From: Flaveria trinervia
Lineage: Eukaryota > Streptophyta > Magnoliopsida > Asterales > Asteraceae
Length of the DNA stretch: 64,000 bases
NCBI GenBank assembly: GCA_025506515.1
Contig: CM046453.1
Location: 5,657,910-5,721,909 of the forward strand
Reading direction: 5' to 3'
Shown: positions 20,791-34,321 of the stretch, piece by piece
Layout: the number at the start of each line of letters is the position of its first letter
How positions within the stretch are numbered: the first letter of the stretch is position 1
Translations under genes and position numbers: made by a program
The notes under the pieces: generated by a model
Databases searched by the model: none
Seen by the model: the letters and a program-made list of their open reading frames with translations, nothing else
What the model was told of the DNA's origin: nothing

Positions 20791-23700
20791 GCTCACATCC
20801 TTATCTATTACAAAAAGGACAAAGTACATGAAGTAGAAAGTTATAGACTCAAGACCTCAATATACAGTTACCAAAAGCATGGACCTTTTCACCAACTCAT
20901 GTAAGCTGGTGACTTTACAGAGATGCAACGGAAAGATGTCTAGCTTTATGGAAAAGTACATTAGATAAAGCATGTTACTAAAAGTCTTTAGAAGAAATCT
21001 GTCTTCAAGAGTTCAGGCTTCGAAAGACTTTGTCTTTGAAGCTTCGGAAGACTTCATCTTGGCTTCGGAAGATATTGGTCTTGGCTTCGGAAGATTTCAC
21101 ACTTAGAATATTTTTGTTGCTTGTGTGAAACTTCCGAAGCATTCTTCTTCAGTACTTGTGCAGCATGCATACATAAAGACTTTGGTTGCTTCAGCCTCTA
21201 TGCATATTCTCTACAGTTAGGCACCAATTCACGAGTGTTCTCGCTATTATCTATGTATCTCGTATACTTCCATGATATCCTAATCTTTACATTTAAGGTA
21301 TCGGTTCCTGACAACTTTTAAGTTGCCTATGGTCAACCGAAGGTGAAGGAGCAATAAACTTCATCTTTTCAAATATAACTAAAAAGCTTTCAAAATATAG
21401 AAAGTAATACTTAAAAAATGAAAACTAACCTCACATCCGGGTAGCCGGTGCATGTATTTGATACGACTATGGAGAAACTTAGTCATATACATTTAAAGAG
21501 GGCAACTATTAGAAAGATACAACAATATTAAATATTTAAATACAATGACACATAATACTTACATGACAATATCTATTTTGATTTTGATTAGCTTCTTCTA
21601 GTTCTACAAGGAACACTCCATTCATTGACGAAAAGCATTGTTTAAAGAAACACAAATGCGACCATGTTTTTATGGTGAAATAAAAATAACCACAAAATCA
21701 TAGTTGGAAATAGTGTCAAACCTTTAAATTCATGTGTATCGTCATCCCGACGATGCCACCTAGCACCTACTGAAGGTAGGGAAGAATAATCTACGTGTTA
21801 AAAACATAAAATAATTTCTTAAATATTAAATTTAACCTAAAATTCAAAACTAACCATGTATTTTTGGAGCAAGCATGTCGAGTGAACACATAAGGGTAAT
21901 GTTAATTTCATAAAGACGTCATGCACACGTAATTACGAGGCACATAAGGGTAATGTTAAATTCATCCCGGTAAGTTGTGCATGTAATTAATACGTTAATG
22001 GATGAACATAGTCATATACAAAATCAATATTAAATGTTTAAATAAAAAGACATTAAAAACTTACATGAAGATGACTATTTCGATTTATGTATGCTTGTTC
22101 TAGTTTTACAAGGAACACTACATTCATTGATGGAATACATTGTTTAGAGAAACAAACATGAAACTATATTAATATGGTGAAATAACAATAACTTCAAAAA
22201 CATAGTTGGAAATCGTGTCAAACCTCTATGTTCTCGCGTATCGTCGTCCTAGCAATGTTACCTATCACTTAGTCAATGTTCGAAACCATCATCTACGTGT
22301 TACTAAAAATAAAAAATTAAATTCATTAAACATAAAATTAAACCTAAAATTCAAAACTAACCTTGTATTACTAGAGCAAGCATGGCACGTGAACACATCA
22401 TAGTAATAATAAATTCAATAAGGCATCAAGCACCCATAATTGTGAGGCACCGATTCACGAGTGTCCTCGCTATTATCTATGTATCTCGTACACTTCCATG
22501 ATATCCTAATCTTTACGTTTAAGGTATCGGTTCGTGACAAGTTTTAAGTTGCCTATGGTCAACCCAAGATGAAGGAGCACCAAACTTCATCTTTTTAAAT
22601 ATAACTAAAAAGCTTTCAAAATATAGAAAGTTAATACTTTAAAAAATGAAAACGGACCTCACATCCAGGTAGCTGGTGCATGCATTTGATACGTGTATGG
22701 AGAAAGTTAGTCGTATACATTTAAAGAGAACAACTATTAGAAAGATAAAACACTATTAAATATTAAAATACAATGACACTTAACACTTACATGACAATCT
22801 CTATTTTGATTTTAATTAGCTTCTTCTAGTTCTATGAGCAACATTCCATTCATTGACGGAAAACATTGTTTAAAGAAACACAAATACGACCATGTTAGGA
22901 TGGCGAAATAACAATAACCCCAAAATCATAGTTGGAAATAATGTCAAACTTATAAATTCATGTGTATTGTCGTCTCGACGATGCCACCTATCACCTAGTG
23001 AAGGTAGGGAAAGATAATCTACGTGTTTAAATAAAATAAAATAATTTCTTAAATATAAAATTTAACCTAAAATTCAAAACTAACCATGTATTTTTGTAGC
23101 AACCATGTCGAGTGAACACATAAGGTTAATGTTAAATTCATAAAGATGTCATGCACACGTAATTGCAAGGCACTTGTTCAGGAGTGTCCGTGCTATTATC
23201 TATGTATCTCATAAACTTACATGATATCTCAATGCTTACCTTTAGGTATGGGTTCGTGACAACTTCCAAGTTACCAATAGTCTACCTGTGGTGAAAGAAA
23301 ACATGTATGGAGAAAGTTAATACTTTAAAAATTGAAAACTAACCTCACATCCGGGTAGCCGGTCCAAGTATTTGACATGTATGGAGAAAGTTAGTCGTAT
23401 ACAATGACACTTAATACTTACATGATAATCTCTATTTTGAAATTGAATATCTTCTTCTAGTTCTGCTAGCAACACTCCATTAATTGACGGAAAACATTGT
23501 TTTAAGTAACACAAATGCGACCATGTTAGTATGGTGAAATAACAATAACCTCAAAAACACAATTGGAAATAGAGTCAAAACTTTAAATTCTCGCATATCG
23601 TCGTCCCGACGATGCTACCTAGCACCTAGTTGAGGTAGGGAAAGTTAATCAACGTGTTAAAAAAATAATAAAATAAATTCTTAAATATAAAGTATAACCT

Positions 23701-24770
23701 AAAATTCAAAACTAACCACGTATTTTAGGAGCAAGCATGTCAAGTGAACACATAAGGGTAACGTTAAATTCATAAAGACGTTATGCACACGTAATTATGA
23801 GGAACCAATTCACGAGTGTTCGTGCTATTATCTATGTATCTCGTAAACTTACATGATATCCCAATCCTTACCTTTAGATATGGGTTCGTGACAACTCCCA
23901 AGATACCAACGGTCTACCCATGGTGAAAGAAAAACCAAACTTCGTCCTTCCACAACTATAACAAAAAAATCAGCACATACAAAATTAATATTACTTAAAA
24001 ATTAAAAAAGAATGAAAACTAACCTCCCATCCCGATAATTTGTGCATGTAGTTGATACATGTATGGATGAACATAGTCATATACGTTTAAAAAACACAAC
24101 AATTAGAAACATAGAATTAGAAATATAACAATACAAAAACAATATTAAATATTTAAATTAAAAGACATTAAAAACTTACATGAAGATCGCTATTTCGATT
24201 ATGGTATGCTTCTTCTAGTTTTACAAGGAACACTACATGCGTAACGGAAAGTATTGTTTAGAGAAACAAACAAGAAACAATATTAGTATGGTGAAATAAC
24301 AATAAGTTCAAAAACATAGATGGAAATCATGTCGAACCTTTATGTTCTCTCGTATCGTCGTCCGAACGATGCTACCTACCACTTAGTCAATGTTCGAAAA
24401 CGTCATCTACGTGTTAGTAAAAATAATAAATTAAATTCATGAAATATAAAATTAAATCTAAAATTCAAAACTAACCTCGTATTACGGCAGCAAGCATGGC
24501 AAGTGAACACATAATGGCAATGATAAATTTATAAAGGCATCAAACACCCATAATTGTGATGCACCAAATAACGAGTGTCCTCGATATGATCTATGTATCT
24601 CGTACACTTCCATGATATCCTAATCTTTACCTTTAAGGTATTAGTTCGTGACAACTTTCAAGTTTCCTATGGTCAACCCAAGGTGAAGGAACACCAAAAT
24701 TCATCTTTTAAAATATAGCTAAAATTTTTTCACAATATAGAAAGTTAATACTTAAAAAATAAAAACTAAC

Positions 24771-24832
24771 CTCACATCCGGGTAGCCGGTGCATGTATTT
24801 GATACATGTATGGAGAATGATAGTCATATACT
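24771..24832 (-). pseudogene. Array exon-like block 1 (representative)
   Basis: Minus-strand block reading approximately YMTILHTCIKYMHRLPGCE and ending before GTTAG. The B-type equivalent reads YMTMFIHTRINYMHNLSGWE. It recurs in nearly every half-unit. Function unknown. Confidence 0.5.
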
Positions 24833-24903
24833 TTTAAAAAGAATAAGTATTAGAAAGATAGAAACACTATTAAATATTTAAATACAAAACAATTAATACT
24901 TAC

Positions 24904-24984
24904 ATGACAATCTCTATTTTGATTTTGATTAGCTTCTTCTAGTTCTACAAGCAACACTCCATTCATTGACGGAAAGCATTGTTT
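24904..24984 (-). pseudogene. Array exon-like block 2 (representative)
   Basis: Minus-strand block reading QCFPSMNGVLLVELEEANQN then QNRDCH, followed by GTAAGT, a good plant 5' splice-site match. The B-type form reads FLVKLEEAYQNRNSDLH. This is the best conserved block of the array at protein level and the chief reason for assigning the minus strand. Family not recognised. Confidence 0.55.
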
Positions 24985-25051
24985 AAAAAAACACAAACGC
25001 GACCATGTTAGTATGATGAAATAACAATAACCTCAAAAACATAGTTGGAAA

Positions 25052-25137
25052 TAGAATCAAACCTTTAAATTTTCACGCATCGTTGTCCCGACGATGCTAC
25101 CTAGCACCTAGTCGAGGTAGGGAAAGATAATCTACGT
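25052..25137 (-). pseudogene. Array exon-like block 3 (representative)
   Basis: Minus-strand block with LSLPRLGAR and RDDDAREFK-like residues followed by GTTTGA; B-type copies elsewhere read YHRSDDDTREH. In most copies a stop codon falls before the HRR/HRS residues, so the block is dead or the true frame is different. Confidence 0.4.
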
Positions 25138-25198
25138 GTTAAAAAAAATAATAAAATAAATTATTAAATATAAAATGAAACCTAAAATTCAAAACTAA

Positions 25199-25440
25199 CC
25201 ATGTATTTCAGGAGCAAGCATGTCGAGTGAACACATAAGGATAACATTACATTCATAAAGACGTCATGCACACGTAATCGTGAGGCACCAATTCACAAGT
25301 GTTTCTCATATTATCTATGCATCTCGTAAACTTACATGATATCCCAATCCTTACCTTTAGATATGGGTTTGTGACAACTTCCAAGTTACCAAAGGTCTAC
25401 CCGTGGTGAAAGAAAACCAAACTTCGTCCTTCCAACTATA
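25199..25440 (-). pseudogene. Array exon-like block 4 (representative)
   Basis: About 240 bp, beginning on the minus strand after TTATAG with WKDEVWFSFTTGRPLVTWKL in well-preserved copies and ending next to GTTAGT after CSxNTR- or CLLLKY-like residues depending on frame. No single frame is open throughout in the copies I read. The fused retroelement fragments at 14759-16463 replace most of this block. Confidence 0.4.
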
Positions 25441-28400
25441 ACAAAAAAAATAAGTACATAAAAAGTTAATAACACTTAAATAATAAAAAAGAAAGAAAAC
25501 TAACATCCCATCCCGATAAGTTGTGCATGTAACTTATACGTGTATGGATGAACACAATCATATACGAATAAAAAGCATAGCAATTAGAAAGATAGAATTA
25601 GAAATAAGACAATACAAAAACAATATTAAATATTTAAATTAAAAGACATTAAAAAGTTACATGAAGATCACTATTTCGATTTTGGTATGCTTCTTCTAGT
25701 TTTACAAGGAACACTACATGCATTGACAGAAAGTATTGTTTAGAGAAACAAACATGAAACAATATTAGTATGGTGAAATAACAATAACTTCAAAAACATA
25801 ATTGGAAATCATGTCAAAACTTTATGTTCTCACGTATCGTCTTCCAAGCGATTTTACCTACCACTTAGTCAATGTTCGAAAACGTCATCTATGTGTTAGT
25901 AAAAATAATAAATTCAATTCATTAAACATAAAATAAATCCTAAAATTCAAAACTAACCTCGTATTACGGGAGCAATCATTGAGAGTGAACACATAATGGT
26001 AATGATAAATTTATTAAGGTGTCAAGCACCCATAATTGTGATGCACCAATTCACGAGTGTCCTCGCTATGATCTATGTATCTCGTACACTTCCATGATAT
26101 CCTAATCTTACCTTTAAGGTATTAGTTCGTGACAACTTTCAAGTTTCCTGTGGTCAACCCAAGGTGAAGGAACACCAATCTTCATCTATTCAAATATAAC
26201 TAAAAAGTTTTCACAATATAGAAAGTTAAAACTTTAAACAATAAAAACTAACATCACATCTGGGTAGCCGGTGCATGTATTGATACGTGTATGGAGAAAG
26301 ATAGTCATATACTTTTAAAAAGAAAAACTATTTGAAAGATAGAAACACTATTAAATATTTAAATACAAAGACAACTAATACTTAAATGACAATCTCTATT
26401 TTGATTTTGATTAGCTTCTTCTCGTTCTACAAACAACACTCCATTCATTGACGGAAATCATTGTTTTAAGTAACCTAAATATGACCATGTTCGTATGGTG
26501 AAATAAAAATAACCTCAAAACATAGTTGAAAATAGAGTTAAACCTTTAAATTCTCGTGTATCGTGGTCCGGCGATGCTACCTAGCACCTAGTCGAGGTAG
26601 GGAAAGATAGTCTATGTGTTAAAAAAATAATAAAATAAGTTCTTAAACATAAAATATAAACTAAAATTCAAAACTAACCACATATTTTAGGAGCAAGCGT
26701 GTGGAGTGAACACATAAGGGTAACGGTAAATTCATAAAGACGTCATGCACACTTAATTGTGAGGCACCAATTCACGAGTGTTCGTGCTATTATCTATGTA
26801 TCTCGTAAACTTACATGATATCCCAATCCTTACCTTTAGATATGGGTTCATAACAATTTCCAAGTTACCAATGGTCTACCCGTGGTGAAAGAAAACCAAA
26901 CTTCTTCCTTCCAACTATAACAAAAAAAATCAGCACCTAAAAAGTTAATTATACTTAAATAATAAAAAAAAAGAAAACTAACCTCCCATCCCGATAAGTT
27001 GTGCATGTAATTTATACGTGTATGGATGAACATAGTGATATACATTTAAAAAAACACAACAATTAGAAAGATAGAATTAGAAATATGACAATACAAAAAC
27101 TTACATGAAGATCGCTATTTCGATTATGGTATGCTTATTCTAGTTTTACAAGGAACACTACGTGCGTTAACGGAAAGCATTGTTTAGAGAAACAAACAAG
27201 AAACAATATTAGTATGGTGAAATAACAATAAGTTCAAAAACATAGTTACAAATCGTGTCGAACCTTTATGTTCTCTCGTATCGTCGTCCGAACGATGTTA
27301 CCTACCACTTAGTCAATGTTCGAAAACGTCATCTACGTGTTAGTAAAAATAATAAATTAAATTCATGAAATATAAAATTAAATCTAAAATTCAAAACTAA
27401 CCTCGTATTACGGCAGTAAGCATGGCAAGTGAACACATAATGGTAATGATAAATTTATAAAGGCATCAAGCACCCATAATTGTGATGCCCCAATTCACGA
27501 GTGTCCTCGCTATGATCTATGTATCTCGTACACTTCCATGATACCCTAATATTAATATTTAAGGTATTAGTTCGTGACAACTTTTAAGTTTCCTATGGTC
27601 AACCCAAGGTGAAGGAACACCAAACTTCATCTTTTCAAATATAACTAAAAAGTTTTCACAATATAGAAAGTTAATACTTTAAAAAACAAAAACTAACCTC
27701 ACATCTAGGTAGTCGGTGCATGTATTTGATACGGGTATGGTGAAAGATAGTCATATACTTTAAAAAAGAAAACTATTTGCAAGATAGAAACACTATTAAA
27801 TATTTAAAAAGAAAGACAATTATACTTACATGACAATCTCTATTTTGATTTTGATTAGCTTCTTCTTGTTTTACAAGCAATAATCCATTCATTGACGGAA
27901 ATCATTATTTTAAGTAACACAAATGCGACCATGTTAGTATGGTGAAATAAGAATAACCTGAAAAACATAGTTGCAAATAGAGTTAAACCTTTAAATTCTC
28001 GCGTATCGTTGTCCCGGCGATGCTACCTAGCACCTAGTCGAGGTAGGGAAAGATAATCTACATGTTAAAAAAATAATAATATAAATTCTTAAATATAAAA
28101 TATAACATAAAATTCAAAACTAACCACGTATTTAGAAGCAAGCATGTCGAGTTAACACATAAGGGTAACGTTAAATTCATAAAGACGTCATGCACACATA
28201 ACTATGAGGCACCAATTCACGAGTGTTCGTGCTATTATCTATGTATCTCGTAAACTTACATGATATCCCAATCCTTATCTTTAGATATGGGTTGTGACAA
28301 CTTCCAAGTTACCAAAGGTCTACCCGTGGTGAAAGAAAACCAAACTTCGTCCTTCCAACTATAACAAAAAAAATAAGTACATAAAAAGTTAATAACACTT

Positions 28401-28740
28401 AAATAATAAAAAAGAAAGAAAACTAACATCCCATCCGATAAGTTGTGCATGTAATTTATATGTGTATGGATGAACATAGTCATATACATTTAAAAAACAC
28501 AACAATTAGAAAGATAGAATTAGAAAGATGACAATACGAAAACAATATTAAATATTTAAATAAAAAAACATTAAAAACTTACATGAAGATCGTTATTTCG
28601 AGTATGGTATGCTTCTTCTAGTTTTACAAGGAACAATACATGCGTTGACGGAAAGCATTGTTTAGAGAAACAAACATGAAACAATATTAGTATGGTGAAT
28701 AACAATACGTTCAAAAACATGGTTGGAAATCGTGTCAATC

Positions 28741-30290
28741 CTTTATGTTCTCTTGTATCATCGTCCGAGCGATGTTACTTACCACTTAGTAAATATAAGA
28801 AATTAAATTCATTAAATATAAAATTAAACCTAAAATTCAAAACTAACCTTGTATTAATGGAGTTAGCATGGCAAGTGAACACATAATGGTAATGATAAAT
28901 TTATAAAGGCACCAAGCACCCATAATTGTGATGCACCAATTCACGAGTGTCATCGCTATGATCTATGTGTCGGGTGTCTCGTACACTTCCATGATATCCT
29001 AATCTTTACCTTTAAGGTATTAGTTCGTGACAACTTTCAAGTTTCCTATGGTCAACCCAAGGTGAAGGAACACCAAACTTCATCTTTTCAATATAAAAGT
29101 TTTCACAATATAGAAAGTTAATACTTTAAAAAAATAAAAACTAACCTCGCATCTAGGTAGCGTGTGCATGTATTGATACGTGTATGGAGAAAGATATTCA
29201 TAGACATTTAAAAAGAAAAACTATTAGAAAGATAGAAACATTATTAAATATTTAAATACAAAGACATTATGTTCTCTTGTATGTTCTCTTGTATCATCGT
29301 CCGAGCGATGATACTTACCACTTAGTAAAAATAAGAAATTAAATTCATTAGATATAAAATTAAACCTAAAATTCAAAACTAACCTCGTATTACGGGAGCA
29401 ATCATGGCAAGTGAACACATAATGGTAATGATAAATTTACAAAGGCACCAAGCACCCATAATTGTGATGTACCAAATCACGAGCCTCGCTATGATCTATG
29501 TGTCTCGTAGACTTCCATGATATCCTAATCTTTACCTTTAAGGTATTAGTTCGTGACAACTTTCAAGTTTCCTATGGTCAACCCAAGGTGAAGGAACACC
29601 AAACTTCATCTTTTCAATATAAAAGTTTTCACAATATAGAAAGTTAATACTTTAAAAAAATAAAAACTAACCTCACATCTGGGTAGCCGGAGCATGTATT
29701 TGATACGTGTATGGAGAAAGATAGTCATAGACTTTTAAAAAGAAAAACTATTAGAAAGATAGAAACATTATTAAATATTTAAATATAAAGACATTATGTT
29801 CTTTTGTATGTTCTCTTGTATCATCGTCCGAGCGATGGTACTTACCACTTAGTAAAAATAAGAAATTAAATTCATTAAATATAAAATTAAACCTAAAATT
29901 CAAAACTAACCTCGTATTACAGGAGCAAACATGGCAAGTGAACACATAATGGTAATGATAAATTTATAAAGGCATCAAGCACCCATAATTGTGATGCACC
30001 AATTCACGAGTGTCCTCGCTATGATCTATGTATCTCGTACACTTCCATGATATCCTAATCTTTACCTTTAAGGTATTAGTTCGTGACAACTTTCAAGTTT
30101 CCTATGGTCAAGCCAAGGTGAAAGAACACCAAACTTCATATTTTCAATATAAAAGTTTTCACAATATAGAAAGTTAATACTTTAAAAAAATAAAAACTAA
30201 CCTCACATCTGGGTAGCTGGTGCATGTATTTGAAACGTGTATGGAGAAAGATAGTCATAGACTTTTGAAAAGAAAAACTATTTGAAAGAT
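28741..30290 (-). repeat. Triplicated shortened half-unit
   Basis: B-type anchors at 28867, 29403 and 29930 are only 536 and 527 bp apart, against ~1.45 kb elsewhere. The joins at 29270 and 29800 read ATTATGTTCT and repeat TATGTTCTCTTG (or TTTTG) twice in a row, so blocks 2 and 3 were deleted and the short form was then duplicated. Confidence 0.8.
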
Positions 30291-30679
30291 AGAAACATTA
30301 TTAAATATTTAAATACAAAGACATTAATACTTACATGACAATCTCTATTTTGATTTTTATTAGCTTCATCTCGTTCTACAAGCAACACTTCATTCATTGA
30401 TTGAAAGTATTGTTTAAAGAAACACAAATGCGACCATGCTAGTATGGTGAAATTACAATAACCTCAAAAACATAGTTGGAAATAGAGTCAAACCTTTAAA
30501 TTCTCGTGTATCGTCGTCCAGCGATGCTACCTAGCACCTAGTCGAGGTAGGGAAAGATAATCTACATGTTAAAAAATAATAAAATAAATTCTTAAATATA
30601 AAATATAACCTAAAATTCAAAACTAACCACGTATTTTAGGAGCAAGCATGTCGAGTGAACACATAAGGGTAACGTTACA

Positions 30680-33404
30680 TGTGACATCCGGTAAATTTGC
30701 GTTACCAAACTCCGTTAGTTCCGTTAAGTCTTGTATACACGTGTCGTGAGCACACACTAGTTGTCGTTTAACGTTGGTGACCTAATAATAATGGATAATG
30801 ATAATTTGATGTGAATCTAATTGATTATGTGAGTATTGCGTTATGTTTATGTGTTTACACATTTTTAAAAGGTTAATTAGAAAATTAATCGCGTAACGCG
30901 GAAACGTGCCTATTTATTCGTATGTTTTGTGTTTTTATAAAGATAAGATATAATGATTTTCATAAGTTTATATCTTTATATTATGAAGTTAAAAACACTT
31001 TACAAAGAGTTTAAAGCTTAGTTTTTATAAAATACAAATTACAAGGGTTAAAAGGGTAATTATGTAAATTAAAATTTAACAAAACAAAACCCTAGCCCCA
31101 CACCCACCCCTTTCGGCCGCGACTTCCTTCCCCACACACTCCCTTTGCGAAAATCAGCCTAGAAAAAGCATCTAAACCTCGATTTCGTTCGATTACAAGG
31201 TGCACAACTTGTTGGAATCATCAATTGCAAGTTATAACACGTTTAAAGGTTAGATTTTGCATGTTTTTGTGAGTTGTTGTTTAGGGCCGAACCCTAATTC
31301 GTGAATTGGCCTTCATGGAGTCAAAATTGATGTTGGTTGATGATGTTAGTGTGTTAGTTAGATTGTATACATGTTAGTTAACGTCAATTATGCACGAATT
31401 CTATGTTTTTAGTGGATTGATCATGAACTTGTGTATGAAACAAACCCTAGTTCGAAAAATGCTATGATTATGCATGATGGATGATTGTTTGATGAATGTA
31501 TGATGATTAGTAGGTTGTATGAATGTTAGGATACATTGATTTTGCAAGAAATTGGTGAATTTGAGTTGGTGTTCATAGGTTACTAATAATAGTAACTTTA
31601 TTTTGCATGTAATGATGATCTAGTGATGGATTGATGTTATGGATGTGTTTATGATGATGATTAGATGCTAGATTGTTGTTATGAATGCTAGAAATCTTTG
31701 AATGGTTTTGTTGATTCATAGCTTGCCAAAAGTAGAAACTTTTGTTTATGAAGATTGTTAGATTATGGTGATTAGGTGATGTTGATCATGTCTAGATATT
31801 GTATGGAGCTTGAGATAGTATAAATATGTTGAATTCATGAATACATTGGATGGTTGATGGATGTTGGGATACTTTCCAAAAAGGGAAACTTATTTGCATA
31901 AGTCTGAAAAATGATAGCTTGAACATGTTTGGGATGTTAGGAGCATGTGAGTATGATCATGGATGAATTCTAAGGTGATGAAACATGTTAATTAGTGTAT
32001 GGGATGTTTTGGATAATCATGGATGATGTTTGGACTTTGATGATCATGTATGATGTTGGTGTGATTAGTAGTTAGGACATCATGTTTGGGACTGGAAATT
32101 GATTGTTGTGATGTTTGTTGAATGCAATGCATATGGTTAATGAATATGGTTATGATCATCGTACACGACGTGCGAATCTGAGGCCCCTACTTAGTAGGAT
32201 TGGCAGGGTTAGGATGTGAAGTCGTGAGTGGCTTCACATGGCATGTGGTGAGTGGTTTGATCTTTGTGTGACATGTTAGTGTGTATAACTAATGAATATG
32301 TTAATGTTCTAGATTCGCCATGACTTGTATGATACTTGGTTGGTATGATGATCAAGGTGTTACACCTGGATGATATAGCATACATATGGTCTATTTGAAT
32401 GTTAACTATGTATGATATATGTGTATGATTACTTGAATGGTTTACAACACATAAAGTCACCAACGGGTCAAACGGGTCAACTAGGTCAAACATGTGTTTT
32501 GTTTGAAATCTGAGTCTTGGTTGTAGTATACTTAGGGTTTCACATGTTCTTTGATTACACGTACTCATGCACTTATATGATCTAGGTAACCTCTGAAGGG
32601 TGTGTCTATTATGTTTGACAAGTCAAACTCTGTGTATCTAAATGCATATCAGGTGAGTTCATGCCCCACTTTTTATTTACTCTCTTTGGGGGAGATAGCA
32701 TACTGGTAAATCACGAACGCTTTATGTATTTAAGTTGTGTACAATATTATAAGTGTTGATATCATGGAAAAGTCCTCACACTTTCGAATTGTTAATATTG
32801 AATAGCGGGAAATTGGGTAGTTCTACTAGGTCTGACGAGCCCCACCTGTGTGACTCGAGGTCAACCGGGTGCAAGTTGTCCTAATGAACATTGTCACGGC
32901 CTGTAAGTCGTGGCAGAGAGGCAACAACGTAACACAGTCAGCTTCAATTGCGAAATCGCTATGAAATAATATTTATTGTTAATGGACTGGCTATCTGTTA
33001 CAATACGCTACTGTGCATCTCTATTATTAAACTGTTTATGTTTGAATATCTCTTGAACTCACCACCATCGTGTTGACATTTTAGTATGCTATTCTTAGGT
33101 CATTAGCTTGCTTGCCATGGAGCACTGCATGGTCCACGCATTCTATGACACGGTCTTCAAGACAAATTTTATCATTTTAATAATTAATGATTACTCTTTT
33201 GATTGGCACGTGTTTTGCCACAATTATATTTTATTTCTTTGGGTTGTTTTCAAAACGCTTCCGCAACTGTTTATTTATTTTACTTTGGGTGATTTCATTT
33301 AAATTATGGTATATAGAGTCGTTCTGAGTAACTATTGACTGTGATCCTGGTTTGTTCACACGCCTCGCGGTAAAACTCCGCAAGTGGATTTTGAGGGTGT
33401 GACA
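30680..33404 (+). mobile_element. Solo LTR of a different gypsy-like family
   Basis: 2725 bp from TGTGACATCCGG to GGGTGTGACA, inserted in the array word GTTAAATTCATAAAG. Flanks are TTACA and TTAAT, an imperfect duplication. Orientation is inferred from a CCCTAGCCCC...CACTCCC pyrimidine/C-rich leader at about 31090-31145 that looks like a transcript start region. No primer site, polypurine tract or coding region is seen, so it is a solo LTR rather than a complete element. The short minus frame at 32209-32568 has no recognisable content. Confidence 0.72.
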
Positions 33405-34321
33405 TTAATTCATAAAGACGTCAGCACACGTAATTGTGAGGCAACAATCACGAGTGCTCGGTTATTAGCTATGTATCTCGTAACTTACATGATATCTCAA
33501 TCCTACCTTTAGATATGGGTTCGTGACAACTTCCAAGTACCAATGGTCTACCCGTGGTGAATGAAAAACCAAACTTCGTCCTTTCAACTATAACAAAAAA
33601 AAAATTCAGCAAATAAAAAGTTAATAATACTTAAAAAATAAAAAAGAAAGAAAACTAAACCTCCCACCCACTAATGTGCATGTATAAATGGATGAACATA
33701 GTCAATATACATTTGAAAAACACAACAATTTGAAAGATACAATTAGAAATAAGACAATACAAAAACAACATTATATTTTTAAATTAAAATACATTAAAAA
33801 CTTACATGAAGATCGCTATTTCGATCTTGGTAAGCCTCTTCTCGTATTACAAGCAACACTACATGCCTTGACGAAAAGCATTGTTTAGAGAAACAAACAT
33901 GAAACAATATTAGTATGGTGAAATAACAATAAGTTCAAAAACGTAGTTGGAAATCATGTCAAACCTTTATGTTCTTTCGTATCGTGGTCCAGCGATGTTA
34001 GTAAAAATAGAAAATTAAATTCATTAATATAAAAATTAAACCTAAAATTCAAAACTAACCTTGTGTTACGGGAGCAAGCATGGCAAGTGAACACATAATG
34101 GTAATGATAAATTATATACAGGCATCAAGACCCATAATTGTGATGCACAGTTCACGAGTGTCCTCGCTATGATCTATGTATCTCGTACACTTCTATGATA
34201 TCCTAATATTACCTTTAAGGTATTAGTTCGTGACAACTTTCAAGTTCCTGTGGTCAACCAAGGTGAAGGAACACAAAAATTAATCTTCAGAATAATATAA
34301 CAAAAAAGTCTTCAAAATATA
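33405..34321 (-). repeat. Exon-like tandem array, segment 3
   Basis: Continues the half-unit cut by the solo LTR (A-type), then a B-type anchor at 34079. This part shows many single-base gaps relative to the other copies. It ends with ATATA, the target site of the copia element. Confidence 0.85.

Larger units (their letters stand above)
18177..21215 (-). mobile_element. Copia (Sirevirus-like) solo LTR, interrupted
   Basis: Minus-oriented LTR starting TGCAGGACC and ending TCTCTACA, flanked by a perfect GTTAG duplication (18172-18176, 21216-21220). Without the nested insertion it is about 800 bp, close to the 790-bp LTRs of the full copia element. It shares with them the stretch complementary to GTTGTGTTGTAA, CCAATTGTAT...TAGACAC, GGACCTTTTCACCAACT and several CTTCGGAAG motifs at 21032-21140. 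It is a diverged subfamily member: the outer ~60 bp differ from the full element. Confidence 0.9.
21216..30679 (-). repeat. Exon-like tandem array, segment 2 (best-ordered part)
   Basis: Alternating A and B half-units. A-type anchors are near 21876, 23106, 23736, 25219, 26697, 28144 and 30647; B-type near 22381, 24495, 25977, 27421, 28867, 29403 and 29930. In the regular part the A-to-A and B-to-B spacing is 1444-1483 bp, so the unit is a ~1.45-kb dimer of two related ~0.72-kb halves. On the minus strand each half has four short blocks ending in GTTAGT, GTAAGT or GTTTGA, the look of exons with 5' splice sites. Stops and indels are common, so it is a decayed gene-like repeat, not an active gene. 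The protein family is not recognised. Confidence 0.85.
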
